Source of the DNA: Ideonella benzenivorans
GTDB taxonomy: Bacteria; Pseudomonadota; Gammaproteobacteria; Burkholderiales; Burkholderiaceae_C
Length of the DNA: 64,000 nucleotides
Direction: 5' to 3'
Assembly (NCBI RefSeq): GCF_020387415.1
Contig: NZ_JAGWCB010000008.1
Coordinates: forward strand, 62,001-126,000
Shown: positions 26,812-35,834 of the stretch, one piece after another
Numbering within the stretch: the first letter of the stretch is position 1
Layout of the letters: each line of letters begins with the position of its first letter
The notes under the pieces: model-generated
Database searches by the model: none
The model's input: the letters and a program-made list of their open reading frames with translations, nothing else
What the model was told of the DNA's origin: nothing
Program-made: the position numbers and the translations under genes

Positions 26812-27348
26812 TCACTGCTTGGTTTCGACCTTGGCGGTGTTCGGGTCGACCAGCAGGGCCTGGTGCGGCGTGCCTTCGGCGGCCTTCTTGGCGGCCAGCT
26901 GCTTCTCGCTCACGCATTCATCGACCAGACGGCGGCCGGCCTGCGTGTCCATCAGCATGGACTTGTAGGCGATCTGCAGCATCAGGGTCTTGCCCTTCAC
27001 GTCTTCCAGGCGCACGGCACCGGTGGAGGACAGCACAGGCTTCATCGTGTAGATGCTCTTGCCGAAGATCACATCGACATAGCCGTCGTTCTTCGGGTTG
27101 GTCGTGACATTGACCGTCTGGCTGAATTCGCAGTCATAGTGCCCATAGTCGACCAGGGCCGCGGCGGCCGTCTGCTGGCCATCGGCGGGCGGCAGTGGCA
27201 CATCGGCCACCGGGGTGGCGGCCTTGGCGGTGGACTTCTTGGCATGCGAGCTCTTGCTCGCCTTGGTCTTCGCCGGTTCGGCGGCGTGGGCGACTTGGGC
27301 GCCCAGCAGGCCCAGCGACAAGGCGGCGGTCAGGATCGCACGAATCAT
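26812..27348 (-). CDS. small secreted protein of unknown function (weakly MliC-like)
   Basis: A 178-residue exported protein. The signal peptide is MIRAILTAALSLGLLGAQVAHA-AE, followed by a lysine/alanine-rich linker (KTKASKSSHAKKSTAKAA) and a compact domain from about residue 65. The domain has YDCEFSQTVNV and VDECVSEKQLA, so two cysteines could form one disulfide. The YxC start and mostly beta pattern recall lysozyme inhibitors of the MliC/PliC type, but the match is too weak to name it. I chose ATG 27348 because AAGGAG lies 8 bases before it; the GTG at 27357 lacks a spaced ribosome site. Confidence 0.75.
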   Translation of the reverse strand: MIRAILTAALSLGLLGAQVAHAAEPAKTKASKSSHAKKSTAKAATPVADVPLPPADGQQTAAAALVDYGHYDCEFSQTVNVTTNPKNDGYVDVIFGKSIYTMKPVLSSTGAVRLEDVKGKTLMLQIAYKSMLMDTQAGRRLVDECVSEKQLAAKKAAEGTPHQALLVDPNTAKVETKQ

Positions 27349-27432
27349 GCGTATCACTCCTTGGGGGAACGGTGGTGGAAAAAACAGGCGAGATTGTGCG
27401 CCTTCATTGGTGAAATTCGGTGACCGCTGGTG

Positions 27433-28473
27433 TCAGCTGGCCGGCTTTTCACCGAAAAACGCCGTCAGAACCTCTTCGGGCAGCTGCGGCCCGTGGCTGA
27501 ACGCGGTGCGATGGGCGCGCTGCAGCACCTGCCAGAAGTAGCGGTAGCTGGCGCGGTCATGCAGTTGGTCGCGTCCCCGGTGCTGGTGCCGGATGGGGGC
27601 CCAGTCCTTGGCCTGGGCGGCCAGCAGGATCTCGACCGCCTGGTCGATTTCCGCCGCGGTGGGCGAGAAGGCATCGACGATGGGGCGGATCTGGTCCGGG
27701 TGGATGCTCCACATGCGGGTGTAGCCCAGCTGCTTGCTGGCCTGCTCGGCCGCCTGCTGCAAAGCGTCACTGTCCTTGAATTCGGTCACCACGCAGTGCG
27801 AGGGCACCCTGCCGGCGGCATGGCAGGCGGCCGCGATCTCGAGCTTGGCGCGCAGCACCAGCGGATGCCGGAACTGGCCCTCGACACCCATCGCTGACTG
27901 GGGAATGGCGCCGCGATGGGCCGAGACGAAGTCCATCAGCCCGAAGGAGAGCGATTCGATGCGCGGGTGGGCGGCCATGGCGAACACGTCACGCAGCGCA
28001 CCATGGGTTTCGACCAGGGCGTGCAGCGGCAGCGGGCGTGTCAGCCCATGCTGGGCGGAGATCCGGTCCACCACCGCGGCGGCCTGTTCCAGGTCCTGCA
28101 GATGGCGTGGCTTGGGAATCATGAGGTAGGCCAGCCGGTTCCCCGCCTTGGGCAGCAGGACGTCCAGCATCGGCACGAAGGCCGGGTGATCGAAGGGCAC
28201 CACGCGGGCGCCCACGCGACCGAAGCGGTTGAGGTCCGAGGTGGCCAGCTCGGCCATCAGGTGGGCATGCTCCACCTCGCCACCCACGGGGGCGCCATCC
28301 TCCCCATCCAGCGTCACGTCGAACACCGGGCCCAGTTCTGCCTGCAGGGCCAGGCTCTTGCGCATGCGGGCCTCGACACCACAGTAGTGGTCGCAGACGG
28401 GCAGGTCGGGCACGGCGTCGCCCTCCTCGAAGAGCACGTCGCGGGGATGGCGGAGCGGGGTGGCAGCGGTCAT
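27433..28473 (-). CDS. HpcH/HpaI aldolase / CitE-like CoA-ester lyase
   Basis: A 346-residue TIM-barrel enzyme of the citrate-lyase-beta/malyl-CoA-lyase superfamily. Magnesium-ligand regions are visible in DVTLDGEDGAP and HALVETHGAL; LSFGLMDFVSAHRG and MWSIHPDQIRPIVDAF are typical of the CoA-ester lyase branch. It should cleave or form a CoA thioester such as malyl-CoA, methylmalyl-CoA or citramalyl-CoA. It lies beside mdh, acnB and the sdh/gltA cluster, so a link to glyoxylate/acetyl-CoA/propionyl-CoA chemistry is plausible but unproven. The start ATG 28473 avoids an unsupported extension; the mdh terminator lies within its 5' region. Confidence 0.85.
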   Translation of the reverse strand: MTAATPLRHPRDVLFEEGDAVPDLPVCDHYCGVEARMRKSLALQAELGPVFDVTLDGEDGAPVGGEVEHAHLMAELATSDLNRFGRVGARVVPFDHPAFVPMLDVLLPKAGNRLAYLMIPKPRHLQDLEQAAAVVDRISAQHGLTRPLPLHALVETHGALRDVFAMAAHPRIESLSFGLMDFVSAHRGAIPQSAMGVEGQFRHPLVLRAKLEIAAACHAAGRVPSHCVVTEFKDSDALQQAAEQASKQLGYTRMWSIHPDQIRPIVDAFSPTAAEIDQAVEILLAAQAKDWAPIRHQHRGRDQLHDRASYRYFWQVLQRAHRTAFSHGPQLPEEVLTAFFGEKPAS

Positions 28474-28498
28474 GGGCGGGGGCAATGGACAAGAAAAA

Positions 28499-28528
28499 AG
28501 CCGGCGGCGCATGGGCGCTCACCGGCTT
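28499..28528 (-). terminator. terminator after mdh
   Basis: AAGCCGG (28499-28505) pairs with CCGGCTT (28522-28528), with partial inner pairing of the G+C-rich loop. On the minus strand it is followed by TTTTTTCTT. It lies between mdh and the CitE-like gene. Confidence 0.75.
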
Positions 28529-28577
28529 CGCAGCTTAGCGTGACCTGTCCCGCTTGGGAAAGGCCCGGCTCAGGGCA

Positions 28578-29564
28578 TCACAGCAGGTGCTTGACGCCGT
28601 CCTTTTCGCCTTCCAGCTCGGCCAGGGTCTTGTTGATGCATTCTTGCGAGAAGGCATCGATCTCCAGGCCTTCGACGACCTTGTATTCGCCGTTTTCGCA
28701 GGTCACCGGGAAGCCGAACATGACGTCCTTGGGGATGCCGTACCAGCCTTGCGACGGGATGCCCATCGTGACCCACTTGCCGTTGGTGCCCAGGGCCCAG
28801 TCGTGCATGTGGTCGATGGCGGCGTTGGCAGCCGAGGCCGCCGACGACAGGCCGCGGGCGGCGATGATGGCGGCACCACGCTTGCCCACGGTCGGCAGGA
28901 ACACGTCCTTGTTCCAGACCTGGTCATTGATGGTGTCCTTGACCGACTTGCCGTTCACGGTGGCGAAGCGGTAGTCGGCGTACATGGTGGGCGAGTGGTT
29001 GCCCCACACGGCCAGCTTCTCGATGTCGCCGACGGCGCAGCCAATCTTGGAGGCGATTTGCGAGGCGGCACGGTTGTGGTCCAGGCGCAGCATGGCGGTG
29101 AAGTTGCCCGGCTTCAGGTCCGGGGCCGACTTCATGGCGATGTAGGCGTTGGTGTTGGCGGGGTTGCCGACGACCAGCACCTTCACGTTGCGCGAGGCCA
29201 CGGCGTTCAGGGCCTTGCCCTGGGCGGTGAAGATCTGGGCGTTGGCGGCCAGCAGGTCGGCACGCTCCATGCCGGGGCCACGGGGGCGGGCGCCGACCAG
29301 CAGGGCGTAGTCGGTGTCCTTGAAGGCGGTCATCGGATCGGCGTGGGCTTCGATGCCGGCCAGCAGCGGGAAGGCGCAGTCTTCCAGCTCCATGATCACG
29401 CCCTTCAGTGCGTTCTGGGCCTTCTCGTCCGGGATCTCCAGCAGTTGCAGGATGACGGGCTGGTCCTTGCCCAGCATTTCACCGGAAGCGATGCGGAACA
29501 GCAGGGCGTAACCGATCTGGCCTGCGGCGCCGGTCACGGCCACGCGCACGGGTTTCTTGCTCAT
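28578..29564 (-). CDS. mdh: malate dehydrogenase
   Basis: A 328-residue NAD-dependent malate dehydrogenase of the cytosolic-type group used by Betaproteobacteria. It converts malate to oxaloacetate. Seen are the Rossmann motif [15 protein letters not shown], substrate-binding [27 protein letters not shown], the [11 protein letters not shown] segment and the catalytic histidine in [15 protein letters not shown] 29564 gives [12 protein letters not shown]. It is divergent from the GntR regulator at 29809; the 244-base gap holds a perfect 16-bp palindrome. Confidence 0.97.
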   Translation of the reverse strand: MSKKPVRVAVTGAAGQIGYALLFRIASGEMLGKDQPVILQLLEIPDEKAQNALKGVIMELEDCAFPLLAGIEAHADPMTAFKDTDYALLVGARPRGPGMERADLLAANAQIFTAQGKALNAVASRNVKVLVVGNPANTNAYIAMKSAPDLKPGNFTAMLRLDHNRAASQIASKIGCAVGDIEKLAVWGNHSPTMYADYRFATVNGKSVKDTINDQVWNKDVFLPTVGKRGAAIIAARGLSSAASAANAAIDHMHDWALGTNGKWVTMGIPSQGWYGIPKDVMFGFPVTCENGEYKVVEGLEIDAFSQECINKTLAELEGEKDGVKHLL

Positions 29565-29741
29565 GTGGAAATCTCCGAGGAAGGGTAGGGGAGCGAATTG
29601 GGTCGCATGGCGGGGCCTTCCGGCTGCGCGGACTGGGCTCATCACCACCGGCTCAGGGGATGGCGGACACCCGAAGTGAACGCCACACGCAAGTGTAGCC
29701 CGCGAGTCTAGGGGGGGTGAAACATCTGGTCAAGAATCTTA

Positions 29742-29757
29742 TGTCTTATATAAGACA
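29742..29757. promoter_or_regulatory. 16-bp perfect palindromic operator in the mdh/gntR gap
   Basis: TGTCTTATATAAGACA is a perfect 16-bp palindrome in an A+T-rich pocket of a 70% G+C region. It lies 52 bases upstream of the GntR-family gene and 177 bases upstream of mdh. The most likely ligand is the adjacent GntR/UTRA protein; I see no second copy in the window. Confidence 0.7.
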
Positions 29758-29808
29758 AATGCTGAATTGGGTGGACGACCTCCCCGCCGTGTGCTGCAAT
29801 GCCGTCCC

Positions 29809-30582
29809 ATGCCTGCCTTGCCATCGTCCGATATTCCGGAAGCCCCTGCCGTGGCCGCCGCGTCGGGCCCGGCTTTCAGTCCGCTCTATCGGCAGATCAA
29901 GGCGCTGTTGGTCCAGAGCCTGAACGGCGGTGAATGGAAGCCCGGTGAGCTGATTCCCAGCGAGCAGGACCTGGCCGCACGCTTTGGCGTCAGCCAGGGC
30001 ACGGTGCGCAAGGCCATCGACGAGCTGGCGATGGAGAACCTGCTGATGCGTCGGCAGGGGCGTGGCACCTTCGTGGCCACCCACGCCGAACAGAACATCC
30101 AGTACCGCTTTCTGCGCCTGATGCCCGACAAGGGGCCTGCGGGAGGCATGGAGCGGCGTTTCATCGATTGCCGGCGCATGCGCGCGCCCGCCGAGGTGGC
30201 CCGTGCGCTGGAGCTCAAGCCGGGTGACAGCGTGCTGCAGATCCACCGCACCCTCTCGCGCGATGGGCGGCCCGTGGTGTTCGACGAAATCTGGCTGCCA
30301 GCCGTGCCGTTCAAGGGCTTGACGGCCGATCGCCTGGCGCAATACGCGGGCCCGATGTATGGGCTGTTTGAGACCGAGTTCGGCGTGCGGATGATCCGCG
30401 CCGAGGAAAAGATCCGTGCCGTCGCAGCCGATGAATGGAGTGCGCAGGTGCTGCAGGTGCCTGTGGGCACCCCGCTGCTGAGCGTGGCCCGGCTGTCGCA
30501 TACCTACCACGACAAGCCGGTGGAACTGCGGCGCGGCTGGTATGACACCAGCGCGCACTACTACAGGAATGAACTGAATTGA
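29809..30582 (+). CDS. GntR-family (HutC/UTRA) transcriptional regulator
   Basis: A 257-residue regulator. The winged-helix domain spans about residues 25-90: PLYRQIKALLVQSLNGGEW, IPSEQDLAARFGVSQGTVRKA and the wing RRQGRGTFVA. The C-terminal UTRA effector domain (about 105-250) binds a small ligand in HutC-like proteins. ATG 29809 is chosen because it gives a compact N-terminus; the longer frame upstream would cover the operator. It sits between mdh and sdhCDAB-gltA, a position conserved in Betaproteobacteria, so it probably adjusts TCA-cycle genes and itself through the palindrome at 29742-29757. The ligand is unknown. Confidence 0.88.
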   Translation: MPALPSSDIPEAPAVAAASGPAFSPLYRQIKALLVQSLNGGEWKPGELIPSEQDLAARFGVSQGTVRKAIDELAMENLLMRRQGRGTFVATHAEQNIQYRFLRLMPDKGPAGGMERRFIDCRRMRAPAEVARALELKPGDSVLQIHRTLSRDGRPVVFDEIWLPAVPFKGLTADRLAQYAGPMYGLFETEFGVRMIRAEEKIRAVAADEWSAQVLQVPVGTPLLSVARLSHTYHDKPVELRRGWYDTSAHYYRNELN

Positions 30583-30755
30583 ACCCCTGTTGCCCCACCT
30601 GTTCGTCTGGAAAGGCCCCTGAAAGCCTGGTGCGTTGCAATAAAATCAGTCGGTTTCGCTGAGGTTACAAGCTCCTCAACGTTCCGTTCGTTCCTTCGTT
30701 CTCCCGGCTTCGGGAGACCCATACAACCAGGACTGACACAACCAGGACAGACGCC
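30583..30755 (+). other. sdh leader region with hairpin and short direct repeat
   Basis: This 173-base gap holds no gene. It contains an inverted repeat TCTCCCG-GCTT-CGGGAGA (30700-30717), a T/C/G-only run of repeated GTTC/TTCG units before it (about 30680-30700), and an 11-base direct repeat ACAACCAGGAC (30723-30733 and 30738-30748). The second copy supplies the Shine-Dalgarno of sdhC. A promoter must lie in the first half, but I see no convincing -35/-10 pair. Confidence 0.4.
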
Positions 30756-31184
30756 ATGGCAGATACGCTCAAGCAACGTCCGGAGTTCCGAAACATCCAT
30801 GTGACGGAACTCCGCAACTACCGGCTACCCCCAGCCGGCATCGTTTCCATCTTGCACCGCGTCAGCGGCGCCATGCTGTTCTTGCTGCTGCCCTTCGTGG
30901 TCTGGCTGTTTGATGTCAGCGTGACCTCGGAAGTTTCCTTCGAGAGCTTCCGCAGTGCATTCATCGCTGGCATCGGCTTCGTGCCGGGCTGGTTTGTCAA
31001 GCTCGTGTGCCTGGCGCTGATCTGGGGCTATCTGCACCACTTCACCGCCGGCGTGCGTCACCTGTGGATGGATGCCACCCACAGCGTGACCAAGCAGCAA
31101 GGCCGCTCCTCGGCGATCGTCACGCTGGTGTTCAGCCTGGCGCTGACCGTGCTGCTGGGCGCCAAGCTCTTCGGCCTGTACTGA
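30756..31184 (+). CDS. sdhC: succinate dehydrogenase cytochrome b556 subunit
   Basis: A 142-residue membrane anchor of complex II. Three transmembrane helices are visible (about residues 33-53, 70-95 and 118-140). SILHRVSGAML is the quinone-pocket segment, and HHFTAGVRHLWMD carries the heme b histidine. It opens the sdhCDAB-sdhE-gltA operon; sdhD follows after 16 bases. Confidence 0.95.
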   Translation: MADTLKQRPEFRNIHVTELRNYRLPPAGIVSILHRVSGAMLFLLLPFVVWLFDVSVTSEVSFESFRSAFIAGIGFVPGWFVKLVCLALIWGYLHHFTAGVRHLWMDATHSVTKQQGRSSAIVTLVFSLALTVLLGAKLFGLY

Positions 31185-31200
31185 GCGGAGATTCGACCAA

Positions 31201-31563
31201 ATGGCAATCAACTACGGAAGCAAGCGCCTCGTCGTGGGCGCGCACTATGGTCTGCGTGACTGGCTGGCCCAGCGCATCACCGCGGTGCTGATGGCATTGT
31301 TCACGGTGGTCCTGCTGGTGCAGGTACTCCTGCCCGGTGAAATGGGCTACGACAAGTGGGCCGGCATCTTCGCCGCCCAATGGATGAAGTTCCTGACCTT
31401 CACGGTCATCGTCGCACTGGCCTACCACGCCTGGGTGGGTGTGCGCGATATCTGGATGGACTACATCAAGCCGGTGGGTCTGCGCCTGGCGCTGCAGGTC
31501 TTCTCCATCGTCTGGCTGGTGGGCTGTGCCGGCTGGGCTGTTCAAGTGCTCTGGAGGCTGTAA
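31201..31563 (+). CDS. sdhD: succinate dehydrogenase membrane anchor subunit D
   Basis: A 120-residue second membrane anchor. The N-terminus SKRLVVGAHYGLRDWLAQRITA leads into helix 1. Helix 2 ends in YHAWVGVRDIWMDYIKP, which holds a heme/quinone-site His and Asp-Tyr pair, and helix 3 closes the protein. It ends 3 bases before the start of sdhA, indicating translational coupling. Confidence 0.94.
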   Translation: MAINYGSKRLVVGAHYGLRDWLAQRITAVLMALFTVVLLVQVLLPGEMGYDKWAGIFAAQWMKFLTFTVIVALAYHAWVGVRDIWMDYIKPVGLRLALQVFSIVWLVGCAGWAVQVLWRL

Positions 31564-31566
31564 GCA

Positions 31567-33378
31567 ATGGCACAGACCAACAACAACATCACCAAGCGCA
31601 AGTTCGATGTCGTGATCATCGGTGCCGGCGGTTCCGGCATGCGCGCCTCGCTGCAACTGGCCAAGGCTGGCCTGAACGTGGCGGTTCTGTCCAAGGTGTT
31701 CCCGACCCGCTCGCACACGGTGGCGGCGCAGGGCGGCATCGGTGCCTCGCTGGGCAACATGTCCGAGGACAACTGGCACTACCACTTCTACGACACCATC
31801 AAGGGCTCCGATTGGCTGGGTGACCAGGATGCCATCGAGTTCATGTGCCGTGAGGCCCCGAAGGTGGTCTACGAGCTGGAACACTTCGGCATGCCGTTCG
31901 ACCGCAATGCCGACGGCACCATCTACCAGCGTCCGTTCGGCGGCCACACCGCCAACTACGGCGAGAAGCCCGTGCAGCGCGCCTGCGCAGCGGCCGACCG
32001 GACCGGTCACGCGCTGCTGCACACCCTGTACCAGCAGAACGTCAAGGCCCACACCAACTTCTTCGTTGAATGGATGGCGCTGGACCTGATCCGCGATGCC
32101 GACGGCGACGTGGTGGGCGTGACCGCGCTGGAACTGGAAACCGGCGACATCCACATCCTCGAAGCCAAGATCGTGCTGCTGGCCACCGGTGGTGCCGGCC
32201 GCATCTTCCAGGCCTCGACCAACGCCTTCATCAACACCGGTGACGGCCTGGGCATGGCGGCGCGCGCCGGCATCCCGCTGCAGGACATGGAGTTCTGGCA
32301 GTTCCACCCGACTGGCGTGGCCGGCGCGGGCGTGCTGCTGACCGAAGGTTGCCGCGGCGAAGGCGCCATCCTGCGCAACGCCAATGGCGAGCGCTTCATG
32401 GAGCGCTATGCCCCGACGCTGAAGGATCTGGCGCCGCGTGACTTCGTCTCGCGTTGCATGGACCAGGAAATCAAGGAAGGCCGTGGCTGTGGTCCGCACA
32501 AGGACTACGTCGTGCTGGACATGACGCACCTGGGCGCCGAGACCATCCTGAAGCGTCTGCCTTCGGTGTTCGAAATCGGCCACAACTTCGCCAACGTCGA
32601 CATCACCAAGGAACCGATTCCGGTGGTCCCGACCATCCACTACCAGATGGGCGGCATCCCGACCAACATCCATGGTCAGGTCTCGGTGCCCAAGGGTGAC
32701 GAATACCGCAGCCCGATCGGCGGTCTGTACGCGGTGGGCGAGTGCTCCTGCGTGTCGGTGCACGGCGCCAACCGCCTGGGCACCAACTCGCTGCTGGACC
32801 TGGTGGTGTTCGGCCGTGCGGCCGGCAACCACATCGTCGAGTCGCTCAAGAGCGCGCCCAAGGCCCACAAGCCGCTGCCGGCCGATGCCGCCGACAAGAC
32901 GCTGGCCCGTCTGGCCCGTCTGGACGCGAGCACCTCGGGCGAATATGCCCAGGACGTGGCCAACGACATGCGTGCCTGCATGCAGTCGCACGCTGGCGTG
33001 TTCCGCACCCAGGCCCTGATGGATGAAGGCGTGCAACGCATCGCCGAAGTCCGCGAGCGCGTGAAGAACATCACCCTCAAGGACAAGTCCAAGGTCTGGA
33101 ACACCGCGCGCATGGAAGCGCTGGAAGTCGACAACCTGATCGAGGCCGCCCAGGCCACGATGGTGTCGGCCGCCGCGCGCAAGGAATGCCGTGGCGCCCA
33201 CACCGTGAACGACTACGAGCGTGGTGCGGACGACGCCGAGTTCCCGCTGGGCCGCAACGACAAGGAATGGCTCAAGCACACCCTGTGGGACAGCGCCACC
33301 AACAGCCTGTCCTACAAGCCGGTGAACCTGAAGCCGCTCACCGTCGACAGCGTGCCGCCCAAGGTCCGTACCTTCTGA
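31567..33378 (+). CDS. sdhA: succinate dehydrogenase flavoprotein subunit
   Basis: A 603-residue catalytic subunit oxidising succinate to fumarate. Seen are the FAD dinucleotide-binding motif VVIIGAGGSGMRASLQLA, the covalent FAD histidine in RSHTVAAQGGIGASLGN, the substrate-binding region FHPTGVAGAGVLLTEGCRGEG, HYQMGGIPTN, and the capping-domain end NRLGTNSLLDLVVFGRAAG. Length is normal. Confidence 0.98.
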   Translation: MAQTNNNITKRKFDVVIIGAGGSGMRASLQLAKAGLNVAVLSKVFPTRSHTVAAQGGIGASLGNMSEDNWHYHFYDTIKGSDWLGDQDAIEFMCREAPKVVYELEHFGMPFDRNADGTIYQRPFGGHTANYGEKPVQRACAAADRTGHALLHTLYQQNVKAHTNFFVEWMALDLIRDADGDVVGVTALELETGDIHILEAKIVLLATGGAGRIFQASTNAFINTGDGLGMAARAGIPLQDMEFWQFHPTGVAGAGVLLTEGCRGEGAILRNANGERFMERYAPTLKDLAPRDFVSRCMDQEIKEGRGCGPHKDYVVLDMTHLGAETILKRLPSVFEIGHNFANVDITKEPIPVVPTIHYQMGGIPTNIHGQVSVPKGDEYRSPIGGLYAVGECSCVSVHGANRLGTNSLLDLVVFGRAAGNHIVESLKSAPKAHKPLPADAADKTLARLARLDASTSGEYAQDVANDMRACMQSHAGVFRTQALMDEGVQRIAEVRERVKNITLKDKSKVWNTARMEALEVDNLIEAAQATMVSAAARKECRGAHTVNDYERGADDAEFPLGRNDKEWLKHTLWDSATNSLSYKPVNLKPLTVDSVPPKVRTF

Positions 33379-33400
33379 GCGTGCCCAAGGAGTAATTCAC

Positions 33401-34105
33401 ATGACCAAGCGCACCTTTCAGATCTACCGCTACGACCCCGACAAGGATGCCAAGCCCTACATGCAGACCATCGAGCTGGAGCTCGTGGGCAACGAACGCA
33501 TGCTGCTGGACGCCCTGTTGAAGCTCAAGGCGGTCGATCCCTCCATCGCGTTCCGCCGCTCCTGCCGCGAAGGCGTCTGCGGCTCCGACGCGATGAACAT
33601 CAACGGCAAGAACGGTCTGGCCTGCCTGACCAACCTGCGCTCGCTGCCCGAGACCATCGTGCTGCGTCCGCTGCCGGGTCTGCCCGTGATCCGCGACCTG
33701 ATCGTGGACATGACGCAGTTCTTCAAGCAGTACCACTCGATCAAGCCGTACCTGGTCAACGAGTCGCCCGCGCCCGAAAAGGAACGTCTGCAGACGCCTG
33801 AAGAGCGTGAAGAGCTCAACGGCCTGTACGAGTGCATCCTGTGCGCGAGCTGCTCGACCAGCTGCCCGAGCTTCTGGTGGAACCCCGACAAGTTCGTCGG
33901 TCCGGCGGGCCTGCTGCAGGCCTACCGCTTCATCGCGGACAGCCGCGACGAAGCCACCACCGAGCGTCTGGACAACCTGGAAGACCCCTACCGTCTGTTC
34001 CGTTGCCACACCATCATGAACTGTGTCGATGTGTGCCCCAAGGGTCTGAACCCGACCAAGGCCATCGGCAAGATCAAGGAATTGATGGTGCGTCGCGCCG
34101 TCTGA
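33401..34105 (+). CDS. sdhB: succinate dehydrogenase iron-sulfur subunit
   Basis: A 234-residue electron-transfer subunit with all three clusters. The [2Fe-2S] ligands are in SCREGVCGSDAMNINGKNGL-AC, the [4Fe-4S] ligands in CILCASCSTSCPSFWW, and the [3Fe-4S] ligands in CHTIMNCVDVCPKGLNP plus the preceding cysteine cluster. It passes electrons from SdhA flavin to the quinone site at the SdhCD anchor. It lies 22 bases after sdhA with the Shine-Dalgarno AAGGAG. Confidence 0.98.
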   Translation: MTKRTFQIYRYDPDKDAKPYMQTIELELVGNERMLLDALLKLKAVDPSIAFRRSCREGVCGSDAMNINGKNGLACLTNLRSLPETIVLRPLPGLPVIRDLIVDMTQFFKQYHSIKPYLVNESPAPEKERLQTPEEREELNGLYECILCASCSTSCPSFWWNPDKFVGPAGLLQAYRFIADSRDEATTERLDNLEDPYRLFRCHTIMNCVDVCPKGLNPTKAIGKIKELMVRRAV

Positions 34106-34138
34106 GCACGCACTTTGGTCAGCGTGGAGCAAGCCCCT

Positions 34139-34411
34139 ATGGATGACACCACCCGCGTGGAGCCTTCCGTCGTCAGCCGCCTGAAATGGAGCTGCCGACG
34201 GGGCTTGCTTGAAAACGACCTGTTCATGGAACGGTTCTTCCGCCGCTACGAAGAGACATTGACGGCGCGGCAGGTGGAAGGACTTCAATTGCTGATGGAC
34301 TTGGCGGACAACGACCTGCTGGACCTGCTGCTTGCGCGCAAGGATCCCGAAGGTCCCCTGGACATTCCCGCTGTGCGGGACGTTCTGGTGCAGTTGCGCC
34401 AATCCGCTTGA
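34139..34411 (+). CDS. sdhE: FAD assembly factor SdhE
   Basis: A 90-residue soluble protein of the SdhE/YgfY/SDHAF2 family that promotes covalent attachment of FAD to SdhA. The defining RGxxE motif appears in CRRGLLENDLFMERFF, and the rest forms a small helical bundle. ATG 34139 is preferred; a TTG at 34115 would add eight residues. Its place between sdhB and gltA is typical of Betaproteobacteria. Confidence 0.93.
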   Translation: MDDTTRVEPSVVSRLKWSCRRGLLENDLFMERFFRRYEETLTARQVEGLQLLMDLADNDLLDLLLARKDPEGPLDIPAVRDVLVQLRQSA

Positions 34412-34438
34412 TGGTTTTGAGTGAGAAAGGACCCGACG

Positions 34439-35749
34439 ATGACTCCCTCCGACGTGAAAGCCACCCTGTCTTTTTCGGATGGCAGCCCCAGCATGGAATT
34501 GCCGATCTACAAGGGCACGATCGGGCCCGACGTGATCGACATCCGCAAGCTGTACGGCCAGACTGGCAAGTTCACCTATGACCCCGGCTTCCTGTCGACG
34601 GCGTCGTGCAACTCGTCCATCACCTATATCGACGGTGACAAGGGCGAGCTGCTGTACCGCGGCTACCCGATCGAGCAACTGGCCGTGAACTGCGACTACC
34701 TGGAAACCTGCTACCTGCTGCTGAACGGCGAACTGCCGAACGCAACGCAGAAGGCCGACTTCCAAGCCAGCGTGACCAACCACACGATGGTCAACGAGCA
34801 GATGCAGTTCTTCCTGCGTGGCTTCCGCCGTGATGCGCACCCGATGGCCGTGATGACCGGCCTGGTGGGGGCTCTGTCGGCCTTCTACCACGACAGCACC
34901 GACATCAATAACCCTGAGCACCGCGAAATCGCGGCGATCCGTCTGATCGCCAAGATGCCGACGCTGGTGGCCATGGCCTACAAGTACACCGTCGGCCAGC
35001 CCTACATCTATCCGAAGAACGACCTGTCCTATGCGGGCAACTTCCTGCGGATGATGTTCGCCACCCCGTGCGAAGAGTACAAGGTGAGCCCGGTCATCGA
35101 GCGGGCCCTGGACCGCATCTTCATCCTGCACGCCGACCACGAGCAAAACGCCTCCACCTCCACCGTGCGCCTGTGCGGTTCTTCGGGCACCAACCCGTTT
35201 GCCGCCATCGCGGCCGGCGTGGCCTGCCTGTGGGGCCCGGCCCACGGCGGCGCCAACGAAGCCTGTCTGAACATGCTGGAAGACATCCAGGCCATGGGCG
35301 GCGTGGCCAAGGTGGGCGAGTTCATGAACCAGGTGAAGGACAAGAACTCGGGCGTGCGCCTGATGGGCTTCGGTCACCGCGTCTACAAGAACTACGACCC
35401 GCGCGCCAAGCTGATGCAGGAAACCTGCAAGGAAGTGCTGCAGGAGCTGGGTCTGGAAAACGACCCGCTGTTCAAGCTGGCCATGGCTCTGGAGAAGATC
35501 GCGCTGGAAGACGATTACTTCGTCGCCCGCAAGCTGTACCCGAACGTGGACTTCTACTCGGGCATCGTGCAGCGCGCCATCGGCATCCCCGTGCCGCTGT
35601 TCACCGCCATCTTCGCGCTGGCGCGCACGGTGGGCTGGATTGCCCAGCTCAACGAGATGATCGCTGACCCCGAGTACAAGATCGGTCGTCCGCGTCAGCT
35701 CTTCGTGGGTTCGGCCAAGCGCGACGTCAAGCCGCTGGCACAACGCTGA
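34439..35749 (+). CDS. gltA: citrate synthase
   Basis: A 436-residue type II hexameric citrate synthase condensing oxaloacetate and acetyl-CoA. The catalytic residues are in [10 protein letters not shown] (His), [13 protein letters not shown] (His) and NVDFYSGI (Asp). The N-terminal domain of the NADH-sensitive bacterial type is present. ATG 34439 follows the Shine-Dalgarno GAAAGG; the start at 34421 is less likely. It ends the operon and is followed by a strong terminator. Confidence 0.97.
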   Translation: MTPSDVKATLSFSDGSPSMELPIYKGTIGPDVIDIRKLYGQTGKFTYDPGFLSTASCNSSITYIDGDKGELLYRGYPIEQLAVNCDYLETCYLLLNGELPNATQKADFQASVTNHTMVNEQMQFFLRGFRRDAHPMAVMTGLVGALSAFYHDSTDINNPEHREIAAIRLIAKMPTLVAMAYKYTVGQPYIYPKNDLSYAGNFLRMMFATPCEEYKVSPVIERALDRIFILHADHEQNASTSTVRLCGSSGTNPFAAIAAGVACLWGPAHGGANEACLNMLEDIQAMGGVAKVGEFMNQVKDKNSGVRLMGFGHRVYKNYDPRAKLMQETCKEVLQELGLENDPLFKLAMALEKIALEDDYFVARKLYPNVDFYSGIVQRAIGIPVPLFTAIFALARTVGWIAQLNEMIADPEYKIGRPRQLFVGSAKRDVKPLAQR

Positions 35750-35802
35750 TACCCCGGGGGCACGGGACGATGCAGACGCCGTCCCGTCCGCCGCGCACAT
35801 CC

Positions 35803-35824
35803 AAGGCCCTTCGGGGCCTTTTTT
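35803..35824 (+). terminator. UUCG-tetraloop terminator after gltA
   Basis: AAGGCCC (35803-35809), TTCG, GGGCCTT (35814-35820), then a T-run to 35824. It ends the sdh-gltA operon before the convergent beta-lactamase gene. Confidence 0.9.
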
Positions 35825-35834
35825 CATGTCCTGG

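Noticed and set aside
27349-27357. GTG start at 27357 for the small secreted protein
   Set aside because: The AAGGAG ribosome site directly abuts the GTG but is well spaced from the ATG at 27348.
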